In this document: positions 1 through 11,522 of the stretch, one piece after another | How positions within the stretch are numbered: position 1 is the first letter of the stretch | Layout of the letters: each line of letters begins with the position of its first letter | Assembly: GCF_964199755.1 (NCBI RefSeq) | Contig: NC_133900.1 | Location: 20,871,701 to 20,935,700 of the forward strand | Source: Larus michahellis | Taxonomy: Eukaryota > Chordata > Aves > Charadriiformes > Laridae | DNA length: 64,000 nt | Reading direction: 5' to 3' | Notes under the pieces: model-generated | Database searches by the model: none | Told to the model about the DNA's origin: nothing | The model's input: only the letters and a program-made list of their open reading frames with translations | Made by a program: the position numbers and the translations under genes

Positions 1-3000
1 AGTACACAAATCACGTTTTGGATTAAGTATCTACATATGTAGCAAACTGCTATATTTAATCAGCTTTCTCTTGGAAGTGTTTTCTATTGATGAGCTATTA
101 TGAAGTATCACTTTTTGCAAAATTCAATCCCAAAGCATGTTTTAAGTTTTCTTTGTTTCTTGTATACATTTAGTACTTGCATATAATGTAATGTGTTTGC
201 AGATAAAAATAGCACTGCAAGTACAGATTACATCGTAATGGTCATGAGCCCAGGCCTGTGTCTAGAGTAAATGATGTGAGTGCTTTGTATGAATTGAATA
301 GTGGTAAGTTGCCAAGAGCCTAGGTTATTCCTCCACAGGAAACTGTATTGAAAATACCAATCTCTCAGTACAATCTGGCCCCACTCTGAGAACAAATATA
401 AGCTGTTAAGAGGTGGTAGTGGTAGAGGAAATAGTAGTAGAAGAATGCTAAAGTTGCTTCAGCTGTGCCGGTAATTATTTTGGAAAGTTCACCAAAACGT
501 ATCAAGAGAAACGGAACAGCTCTTCAGCTTTTAAAAAGGAACTTCTGCATTCTCCCAAAGTGCCAGCTTAGTAGAATTACAGCTCTACAAACTCTTAACT
601 AAGATCTGCATAATAGGAATTCTTGCTGAATTCGGGGTGTGCCATGTTCACATTAGATAGGTATACTATTTATCAATTATTCCAATTTTTAGGGGTCTTG
701 TACCTGTAAAACTTGTATTAGCATGACTCTGTCAGGAGAATATTTTTATTAACATTGTTATACCAGCATAATTGGTATGGATGTAGTCATACAAGAACAA
801 AGCTGACTTACAGCCCCCAGAACATGCTGTACTTTTCAAAAGTATTTCTGTATTCATATGACTGCATCTACTTCGGGATACTTTTTTCTACTTTAACTTA
901 TTCCGTGGAAAGAAGGTACAAGTGTGTTCTTACCTTGAGTTTGTCAGGAATAATCCTTCTTTCAGTTTATACCACACCACCATTCCCTTTTGGCAGGTCT
1001 GCTGTAAGTTCCCAGCTCCATTTTTTTTTCATACACTATGTAGTTGGAGGAGAAAAAAAAATATCAGTGGCAGTGCCACTTTCATAATCCCTGCTATTCT
1101 TCAATTAAATCAGTTCCATGGGCCAATCCACTATGCACCCCAAAAACTTGCTGTGCTAGCCTTGTAAAGACTGCAGTGCAGGTGCAGAAATGAGTAGCCA
1201 GGGTTGCCTGAACAATGTTAAGCAGTACTGTCATTCAGTGTTGAACTGCAGTCAGTTACAATCCCTGGCCGAAGACAGACAATACTGCAGTGACAAAATT
1301 CATAAATTCTAATAGAATTTAGATAGCAATTAACAAAATTCCAACAAAATCTTAAATATACTCAACCAATTTTGTATCAAAGTTAGTAAAACCTGCACTC
1401 ATGTACTGACAGATTTGGCCCTTTGACTTAGGAAATCTCAAAAATCATCTGGTTTACACTGTAATATTTGTGTTTACTATCTTCACCTCCCCTAACTAGT
1501 GTCATGATAATTCATCTTCAGAATGAAATTCCAAGGATCCATAATATGACACAGCAGCTGCATATTTAAAAGAACAAACATAGCGGGAAGCACAGATTTC
1601 TGTTCCATAATATGGGCCCAAACCGAACCCCATAATTTCAAGAATTATGTTCCTAATTATCATTATGACTCATTTTTCCCATCTCATTATTTACATTTAT
1701 ACATGGGTACACTTGAGATTTCTATACAAATCATATTCTGAAACATTTCTGTATTTGCCTAAGGTGTAAAATATAATTTGAATTTGTGACTCTCTCCTTC
1801 TTTCCCTCTGAGGAAAAAATTGTCAGTCTATTTACAGCTAATCAGATATAGATATGCTCTGACTTGAAAAGATTTGTTTAAGGACTATATAGGGTTTACA
1901 GCATATTAGGGTGGTAGGCTATCATTCTGTGAGACAGTAAATAGCTTGAAGAAATAATTTTGTCCCAGGAGAGTTCCTATCAGATGAGATATTGTCTGTT
2001 CATACCACTCTAACTTTATGCTGGATCAGGCATAATTTATCCTCCTGAACTGACAGAAAGCTGGCATAAAATCTGAATAAACACTGTAACACATGCTCTG
2101 GCTGATTCGATAAAAATGCAGTCGTGTGCTCACGCCAATACAGATCAAATTTTTACTGCCAGGAAATCCAGCATGCACAGATTTTATATTACTTAATGCA
2201 GAATCACAGACTTATATTGCTTCTTTTTTTTATGCATATTAATTGATTTTTAATTACTTTATTATGGGTACAAATAAAGAATACAGGTTTATTTGAAATC
2301 TCCCTGACAAATACTTGCATGGAGTGAGTCTACTGTAGTATAATGGTTCTGCAAATAGGGACAGATCTCCAGACAGTAACAAATGTCTTTCATAACATGG
2401 GCATGTATGATTTTATACCTTTATGGTCTAAATAGAAATTAAATTACTCAAGGCAAAACAGGGCGTAACACCCCTCTGTAAAAAACATGTTGCATTGGCA
2501 GTATATCTGCCCCACTGGAAATACACTCATGGGCAATGTAGCTATGTTTGTGTTATTTTTCACCTCTTTGCAGCCACTAGCAGCACTGGAACAGAGAAGA
2601 CAGGCTACTCTGGTTTTCAACGAGAAATAGTCCTGCACAACCTTTATGCTGTGTCTGATTTCTCCTGCTCACCTTGCACTGTCTGCATAGCTGAATCCCT
2701 GTCTATCACAGATTACTAGAAGTACATGGCTGCTCTTAGCACTGGAGGAAAACTTTAGTCTCTAAAGACTACTTCTGCAAGACTGCGTTGAACATGGATG
2801 TTAACAGGAAAGTTCCCAAATCCTTACTTGTGTTAAAGACAACCTCTCTCTCTGACTCTCTCCAGGCTGTTTCTGTCTAATGCCCCTCCAGCTTCCAATT
2901 CTAACAAACTGATTATTAAATCATAATATTGTATTGCTTCTTTGGAACGTGAATTTCCCATTTAGATTCAGCCTAGCCCTGGTCATTATTCAAAATGAAA

Positions 3001-6000
3001 AGGAGGAGACAGGGGTGCAAAGAGATAAAATATGAATACATACACAATAAGCCTGCTTTTCCAGTGTCTTGTGTTTTATTTAGTTGCACACAACCCTGCT
3101 AGGTGAGTGCAAAACTCAGGTCAAGGGCTCCTGTTTGGATTTGTTAGTATTTATATTTATATTGCAAGGCATTCTAGTCTAACTCTCTTGTTGCTACAGT
3201 ATCTAAAAATTTGCCATGAATGTATTGAGGAAAGTATGTATTTAACAGCAGAGTGAGCTTTAAAAGATTTCAGTCCCTTCCCACTCAACTTCCCTCTCCT
3301 TGGTAGTGCAGGCTAGCTTGGCAGACGCCATCCTGCTCATATGATACAGCAGCAACCATGTGACTGAGCAGCTCTATCATCCCGGTGTAGCTGCACCTGA
3401 CCCCTGACTGAGTAATGTTACCATCATCTACCATATGTCTGGTGATCTTTGTATCTGTCTCTTCCAAGGGGTGGGATGTAAAACACATGCACTGGAGTGT
3501 TTTGCTTGCACAGCGTTTTGTTTTGTTTGGTGCTTTCACTTTTTCTGGCAGTAGAGAATAAAGGTTTGCACCCTTATAATATATAAATAAAAGATGAATT
3601 GGAATGAGACAACTAGTTAATATTATCCTTCATTAAAATGTTCCCTGTAAAATGTAACTATTCATTACCCTTCTAAAAAGCGCCTTCTTTCCTCATTTTT
3701 ACTCATGCCATTAAGTTGTCAGAGTTGTCCCTTGTTCCTGTTGTACCTGCAGCAAATCTTAGAATGAGATGTCTTAGAATGACATCTCCACAGCGATGTC
3801 ACTGGGAATGAGATGCACTTGTTTGCTATCTGTAGCAATGGCTTTGCTCAGTCTCCTAACTGGGCCTTCCATACTCAGAGTATCTGCAAAATTAGAGAAA
3901 GGGAATTCATTAATCAGAAATTCAAAACAAAAATGTTGCCAACCTCATTTGTGATAAAGATTTTTTTTAAAAAAAAGTTTACAAATTTTAACACAATGGC
4001 TATGCTGCCTTTCTAAGCAAGGAGAAGCTATTCTGCTCCAGTACAGGAATTTCTTCAGCCAATGAAAAGAATAATTTGTAGACCTTGGTGACAATACCAC
4101 ATATCAGTGAACGTGAGTGTTAATAACAGATGTGATCCAGAAAAATTTACCTTATTAACTAAACAAATCGACCAAAATTCTGGCTGCATAATAAGTTTGG
4201 AAACATTATTTATTAAAAAGGGGCAAAGGCTGCTGATGTAATTGTTGCTGCCTGATAAGTATAACCTGGCTGTATTCTGCAACTTCCTCCCCTTTCCACA
4301 TCAAAAATAGAAAAACAGAAAAAGAAAGGGCAAAAACTGAAAAACATGGACTTTGCCACAGAGGACTTCAGCAATTTACTCCTCACTATGAACGCTTGCC
4401 AAAGAACAGGAGCTGCATGTGTGCACAGTTTTCACACACTCCTCTCTCCCCTCAAAAAAAAAAAAAAAAAAAAGAAAAGAAAAAAGAACTTATAAGGACA
4501 GACTGACTTTTGGTGACTTTGAACTCTGACACATTTTGTCCAATAAAGAGGTCTGTTATCAGTAGCCTAAGTTATGACTTAATTCTATCTCAGTTTGCCA
4601 TTATGTGAGAATTATGTAGTTATACAGATTATGACAACACACTAAGGAAAAGACATCTAATTGCGTGAATGGTCATGTATACCTATTTAAAATGATTGAC
4701 TACTTTGACACATTTGCTCTTGGTTGTGTACCATTTTCCCCCCTCAATAATGGATGTGGACTTTGGGATGGAAGTGAGGCAACAAACTCCTGCATAAGCT
4801 GCTTAAATGGCTTTTGCCCCTAATAGAAGCCAATCTCTCTAGAAAAACCAACACTGTAACAGATATGGCTAAAAAATGTATATTTATTAGCTTGAAAAAT
4901 TGGTTCCTTCACTTTGATCCTGTGGGGGTACCTGTGAATTCATTGCTGAAATCTCCTAGGATAGCTAATGACCATTTCTGAAATGAACTCAAAACTGGGG
5001 TGTGTGGTCTATTTCCCACCTCTACTTATCAAAGACAAGTCTGCTTCTGCAGTCAGCTACTATGAATTGCTGGCTTGTCAAAATAGGGGTTCATTAGCTG
5101 TCTCTGACTAGTAGCCCAGAATAGTCCATAAAAAAAAATTGTGATTTAAGACTGAATAGAATGTAAAATGCCTCAAAGACTTAATGGAACTGAGATGGAA
5201 AGGCAGGTAAGCAGGACAGAGAGATACAAGAATGTCGAACGGGAGCAATGCCAGCAGTGGCCTATTTCTGTTTGCAATCTTTAACTCACAGCTAGCAGTG
5301 TTGTGTATCAACACTAACACTTATAGAGAGAAGAGCAGCTGAGGTAGACACCTGTGGACAACCTAGCAGATGACGACTGCGGTGAACCAAGGAAATTACC
5401 ATAGGAATTTCTAATGTAAGTGATATCATGCTACAGAAAAAAAAATGTGCATGTAAACACAGCAGTATTTTACAAAGATAATCCCAAGACAGAGTTAAAA
5501 TGCGGGGAAAAAAAAAAAGCATCAACTGAAATTGGGCTAAATCAGTATTAGTTTTAAAACTAAATAAAAAGTATCTACATTAGTGTTTTTCCTATGGGGA
5601 AACAAACAAACAAACAAACCAACTCAGCTCTTTTTAAAATCAAGACAAGGTTAATATTATTAAATTTGTGAAATTAAAGCCACTGGAAAAGCTCTCATTG
5701 ACTTCATGGGATTTAACTATCACTGCACAGATAAACATAGTCTGGTTACTTAAGCGCTTGGTTTGCCAGTGTTGTAGTAAAATACACATGGTACAATTCT
5801 GCCCAGTATGCAAAAGGTCACACCTGTAAGGTCGAGAACCGAGTTGAAAGAATGGAAGCACTAAAATTATCTGCAGTAGCATTGAGGAGTTCAAATTATT
5901 TTCTGACTTTAATTCTACATCTTACGTACACTATTTCATTATCTATAGTGCAATACGCTACCAGTGCTAAAGCAAGAATACACATACCTGAGCTCATGAA

Positions 6001-9000
6001 CTGCAATGTACCAGCAAAAAGTCTACCTCCTTATCAGGTCTTATCCCCAGACTCCTTGCTACACTTTTACATCTGTGTAACTTGCTATTTTTGTCTTTTT
6101 GTGTTCCTTTAAGGAGAGCTGCTAGAGACTATTCTTCTGCAGCTCTTACGTAGTGTCTGTACTTTCTGTGGATATATCCCACAATACAGTGAGGTTATAC
6201 AATCTAATAATGATAGCTCTGCGCATTTAGTATTTGTCCTATAAGCACCTACAGTCAAATATGAAAACATAGCTACTTAGTTACTTGAAAATCTGCCTTC
6301 TTCCCTACACATGGCTATGCCCAAAGGCCTGCCTGGGTACTTTCTCTGCTGTTTCATTATAGCCTAATTATTGCAGTTCTGCAGTTACCATTTGAAAACA
6401 CAGCTGCATACATACAGTTGCAAAAATCCCAAATAAGTTGTTTTGTTAAAAACCTGGCTTTCTAAATGCATTGGCATACTTTTTTTGAAGATGTATCTCT
6501 AGTACACAAGTCAGTCATTTACTTGACCAGATTTGGAATAATAAATGCCAGAGCCACTCTGAGACCAAGAGCTGAGAGCCAGAGTAACCTGAGCTTTTCA
6601 TCTTTGAAGGAAAGCTGCTCTCAGCTCCTACACCAAGCTGAGCTCCAGTTGCAGCAAACCTACCCCTAGATCTGTAGCAAGGCACCACCAGTTACTCATC
6701 TGGTCAGCGCTTGACTGGTGCGTACAGGTTTCTGCTGGTCCCAGTCTGGGCTATAGAGACTTTTCTGTAAAGCACACCATCGGACAGAGTAACTTTATAA
6801 TGGATGAACAATGTTAGAGATTAACTTAATCTATTTCTGCTATATCATAACCATGCACTTCAGATATCACACCATTTACAAAGACTAAGAAATAACAGTG
6901 GACTTTTTACCAATGAAAAATTGAGCCCCATACTGGCAACTATGAAGAATATTACCTCTGTCCTAGTCAAAACTAGCAAAATGGGTTGATATGAATTTCA
7001 CTATATTATTCATACTATATTTTGGAATTTTTGAAAGATATTTCTGAATAACTTGTATGTGTTCAGCATCCCTTCATTGAAAGACCCTATGACATTATAT
7101 AAAAAAAATTTAGATAGGTCTACATGGAGCACTGAAAATAAATATGAAAAAAGATGTGTTAAATAATGTAAGCAGATACTATTTTGAAATAAGACATCAA
7201 GCATTGCATTGACCTAAACGGTAAGCGTTTACCAGCTGTATCAGCATAAAACAAAACCATCAGTGCATCCCATACATTAAGCTAGGTTTAAAAATATCCA
7301 AAATCAATGGAGCTGATTGATTGTTCTATTATTCCAAATTTACTGAGACATCCCTACATTCCTTCACACACAATTAACTTCCTAATCTGTCCTGAACATA
7401 GCCATCTTTGCATTATGAGATGCTTCTTCAGCTTCAAAATCAATGGAAAATAAACTTCAGACATGATAGTGGCTTGTATCAGAGCTCAATTTCTGCTTGT
7501 AAAGTTGTGCTCTCATTGTGCTTTTCACTGAGTTCAGTCTTCTTTCCAGAGGCTGTAATGAGTAGTGGTTGAAAAGAAAAAGTGAAGAATGTAATTCTGA
7601 ATTGAGGCATTCACCTCCTAATGGAAAAGTCATCCAGAAGCATCCTACCTGCTTCTCTTTAATAAAAAAAGTTAAAGAATTTTTTCATATGTGGAGCAAC
7701 AAAGTAGGCGGCAACTGGTCTATTTGTGAAATTCTTAGGACAAAGTTGCAATAGTCAGTCATAGTATATATCTGACACATTACAACACAGAAGGCTCTAT
7801 TCTGAAGAAGAAAATGTATATTGATGTAGAAAAATATTGAACATATAACACCAGTGAACAAATAACTTTAAAAGATACTACTGTTTTTCCCTTGTTGCTA
7901 GAACAAATCATGTCAGATATGGCAGAGAGACTGCTATGAAAGTTAATGGCTATTAACCTCCAAGAACTAGAGGATAAACAAGTAACAATAGATGAGATTG
8001 CATACGAATATAGCAATAAGTTATTAATTTTCTAGGTATTCTTCAAATTTTATTAGCTAAAAAAAAAATCTATAAATAACTACTCAAGAACAACAAAAGC
8101 TATAATATAACTAATTAGAAATTTGTTAATATTCTTTCATATATGTTTTTTCAGGACTCACTAAGCCCTTTATGTGAAACTGTGATATGCAAGTATTACC
8201 ACTTCGTTTGCTCTTCAGATCAAATCAGTACAAATGTGCTGTGCATTAATTTCAGAATTTGGAAAACTCTGAGATTTTTTTCACAGGTAACCCGGAATGC
8301 CCAGTTTTCCTTTCACTCCTCTCATCGTATTGCTGTACTGACACTCAATTACATACAGCAATACCTGAGCTCCCCAATCATGGGTCAGGATCTATGACAG
8401 CTGTCTGTCAATTAGATCAAAGTCAGATTTGTTCACACGAAGAAAAAAAAAAAACCACCGAGAAGCACAGAAAGAACAGCAGAAGCAACACAGTAATGCT
8501 AAGAGACTTTTGGGGGACCCTTTACCAGTTGTAGGTTTGTAGAACATAACTTTTTTACTTTACAGGGACAGACTTTTTGTCTTGGCAAACCAAAGACAGG
8601 CAACAAAGAAACGGCTGAAAATGTCATAGTGGAGAAACTGTTTTTTTCTGGCGTTTCTCTGGCAGGTAACACTAACAGCAGGGTAACAAAATTTGACTGA
8701 AGTTGAAAGTAGTCTGCCCTGAGACGGGAAGACATTTGTTTGTCCTATTTGAGCTAGCAGATCTTGAGTGTTTGTCTTCTACTGATGGTGCTCCAGTACT
8801 GAAGGTGGATGTAGCTGCACTGGGATCTTAACATCCTTGGTGCTGCATATCTGGACTTGGTCTGAGGTGTACACTAACAAGGGGACAACCAGACAGTGTT
8901 CCTCCAGGTCAAAACCTACGTGTTTTCAGTGGTTTCTTTCCGCTAGGTTTGAAAATGTTCTAATCCAAGTATACTTAATATATTTAGTATTTGCCTTATA

Positions 9001-10450
9001 TTATTTCTAATGTATTTGTCTATTTTCTAGCATTTAAATTCTTTTAAGTAGAAGTCTTCTAAACTTTCACTTCCTTAGGGTGGGTTCCTGGAACTCCTCT
9101 TGGCTTCCAGCTCTTATCTGGGGATCAAAAATAGCCACTATTTTGTTGCGCTAGATCCAAGGCTCACAGAAATAAATCAAGGTATTTTAGCCAAGCCCAG
9201 GTAGCAATATAATCTCTTAAGCAGGCAGCCAGAACTGACAAATGAAGGCTAGAATGTTTACAGTAGCCATGCTGATTTCTGAAAGAATTCCTTCCAGAAT
9301 ATAGCAGAACACTACATTCGCACAATGGGAAACCATGCTCTTTCAAAGAAATGTCTAGAATAATCTAGCCAGTCTATATGAATTTAGAGATAAGATCATG
9401 GTAGGCAGATGGGTAAAACATCCCTTACTACTTGTTTTTGTTTCCTGAAACCTTCTTTAAAATACAAAGGAAGTTAAGAGAATGTAGTAAAATGTTGTGG
9501 AAAATCTAAATTAAACTAATGACGGAAGGAAATCTGGAGGTAAGAGTGCAACTCCGTCTTTTTCTGACCTGCACCATAGCTGTGCCCAGACAATCCAAAC
9601 ATATTATGATTCCTTGATAAAAACTTGTTAACCACAATCAAGCTGTGACTTGTGGAGATGAAAGGACTTTCTTAATAGAGTTTACTTACACACATATTAA
9701 ATAGAGCCTGCTTGATTAAGAGGAATAGTAGTAGTATTTTAATTGCAGGTCTTTAACTGGCAAGAATTTCATCGTGTTTCCTCACAGAGGTAGTCATTAC
9801 CAAACTGGCTCAGAGGGCAGAAGATTAAACACTTAAGCAAAGGTGTTGAAAATGCAGAGCTTTATGTAAATGCTATCATTAATGTTATTTTCCACTGGGT
9901 TGAGTCTCTTGCACTGTCTACCAGCCTTTGTGAAAAACATTTGAGCTTTCCAACTTTTTGTGACTGAGTTATGTTAATTGTGATTTATTCTGGAGGCTGA
10001 AGTTATCAGGCAGGGAAGCTTTAGCACCACAGGGCTACATGGAATAACAATGTTTCTCAAGTCCAAAGTACTTCTTGAATCACCTTCCAACCACCGAGAG
10101 GGCAGCTGAGTGCCGTTTGGGTTCCCCAGGCCCAGTTACACAATTGTAGAGCAGCTTTTCAGCATTAACTGATGAGACATTAAGTTTTGCTTGGGAGCAC
10201 ATCATTGACAAGATGAGAGGAACTGGAGGGATAAATTTTGCCCAGGTCTTTGCCTTTTCTGCAGATGTGTCGTCCTACTGAGATGCACCCACTCTCTCTT
10301 TGAAAATAATAAAAGCTTTTAGTCTTTCTCCTCACATAACTGAGCAAACTCGCTCCTGGGTATGGGTTCTACTTAACATGATATAGTAAAGCCACCTATG
10401 GGCTGCCACTGCTACATTTGGCAGCACAAGGAGTAATTCTAGTGTATCAG
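1..10450. other. Gene-free AT-rich region upstream of PGRMC2
   Basis: This stretch of about 10 kb contains only short open frames (under 100 codons). They lack splice context, recognisable domains or conserved-looking composition. It holds simple A runs (for example around 4456-4474), a short AAAC run near 5600, and scattered AT-rich sequence. I recognise no interspersed repeat, RNA gene or exon. Distal regulatory elements for PGRMC2 could lie here but cannot be recognised by eye. Confidence 0.6.
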
Positions 10451-10932
10451 CCTACTGTTGGTAATCACCCCTTTCTCTGACAGGAAAAAAACGGAAGGGT
10501 GTATTTACCCTCAGCGCACCAAGCAGTCCCTTGAGCTACCTCCAAAGGTTTCCCTCCAAAACTGGCTGCTGTGTCACCTCAGGCGCACGCCTGTCTTCGC
10601 TCAAGCGGTCAGCAAAACCACCTCCGCCCCAGAGCTGCGGCCAGACGCGCCGCTTGACTCGGCAGCCGCCCAAAGGGCGCTGCACAACGGGGCTGCACCA
10701 CCGCCGCCGGCGGCAGCCCTCGACCCTTTTCCCAGCGGCGGAAAGAACGGCTCTTAACGCCTCAAGGAGGGCTGCCAGCCCCCCTCGCCGCCACGCCGCC
10801 TCCTCCCCGCGCTGTTTGCTGTGGCGGGCGGCGGTACCCGCTCGCTCCCGTGAGGCAGGGGCTGAGGCGATTCCCCCCCCCCTTTCTCCCCGCTCCCGCC
10901 AACGCCACCTCCACGCGCTCTGACGGCGTGGA

Positions 10933-10960
10933 GGGGGTGGGGGTGGGTGAGGGTGGGGGG
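10933..10960 (+). promoter_or_regulatory. G-quadruplex motif in PGRMC2 promoter
   Basis: Five runs of guanine (lengths 5, 5, 3, 3 and 6) are separated by loops of 1, 1, 3 and 1 bases on the plus strand. This fits the four-run G3+ quadruplex rule with very short loops, which are known to favour stable folding. It lies about 215 bases upstream of the start codon, next to the candidate NRF1-like site. Confidence 0.7.
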
Positions 10961-10967
10961 TGGTCAC

Positions 10968-11160
10968 TGCGCAGGCGCGCTGGCGGCAGCGGCGCCTCTC
11001 GCGAGCGGCGGCGCCCGTTGGGCTGGCGGGGCGTGTCCGCACCCCATTCGCCGGGGGCGGTGCCGCTTTACCCGGCGGCCAATGGAAAGCGGGAGAAGGG
11101 GCGGGGCGCGGCGGCGGGCCCCGGGCGCGAGCGGGGCGGAGCCGTTGGGCGGGCAGGCGT
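10968..11160 (+). promoter_or_regulatory. PGRMC2: PGRMC2 proximal promoter elements (no TATA)
   Basis: Visible motifs in order: an NRF1-like TGCGCAGGCGC at 10968-10978; TCTCGCGAG at 10997-11005 (nine of ten bases of the TCTCGCGAGA element); a GC box near 11053-11060; CCAAT at 11079-11083; and further GC boxes at about 11097-11107 and 11131-11153. There is no TATA box. The CCAAT position suggests that transcription starts between about 11100 and 11170, giving a short 5' UTR. The bases ATGGCGG at the start codon also match the core of a YY1 site. All assignments are by motif only. Confidence 0.55.
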
Positions 11161-11173
11161 TGGCCTGGCAGTG

Positions 11174-11522
11174 ATGGCGGACGATGGGGACGGGAGGCTG
11201 AGGACTGAGGGGAACAGCGGCGGCGGGCGAGGGGGCGGGGGCGCGGAGGAGCCGCCGGTGGGCGGCGGGATGCTGCTGATCGCGGGGCTGCTGGCGCTGG
11301 GGCTGCTGGCGGCCTACCGGCTGTACCTGCGCTGGGGGACGCGGAGCGGGCCGGGGGGCGCGGCCCGGCAGAGCCAGGCCGCCGCTCTGCCGCGGATGAA
11401 GCGGCGGGATTTCTCCCTGGAGCAGCTGCGCGAGTTCGACGGGACCCGCAACCCGCGCATCCTCCTGGCTGTCAACGGCAAAGTCTTCGACGTGACCAAA
11501 GGCAGCAAGTTCTATGGGCCCG
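11174..11522 (+). CDS. PGRMC2: PGRMC2 coding exon 1
   Basis: It encodes residues 1-116 plus the first base of codon 117: N-terminus, membrane segment and start of the cytochrome b5-like domain, including [13 protein letters not shown] and [16 protein letters not shown]. The donor is CCCG|GTGAGA. It ends in phase 1. The exon is inside the CpG island and is much more GC-rich than exons 2 and 3. Confidence 0.95.

Noticed and set aside
2444-2719. Overlapping frames on both strands upstream of PGRMC2
   Set aside because: Each is under 80 codons with no coding signature; mutual antisense overlap suggests chance.
10850-11173. In-frame upstream extension of PGRMC2 from an ATG at 10850
   Set aside because: The extension crosses the promoter with its CCAAT and GC boxes, and known PGRMC2 proteins start at the position matching 11174.
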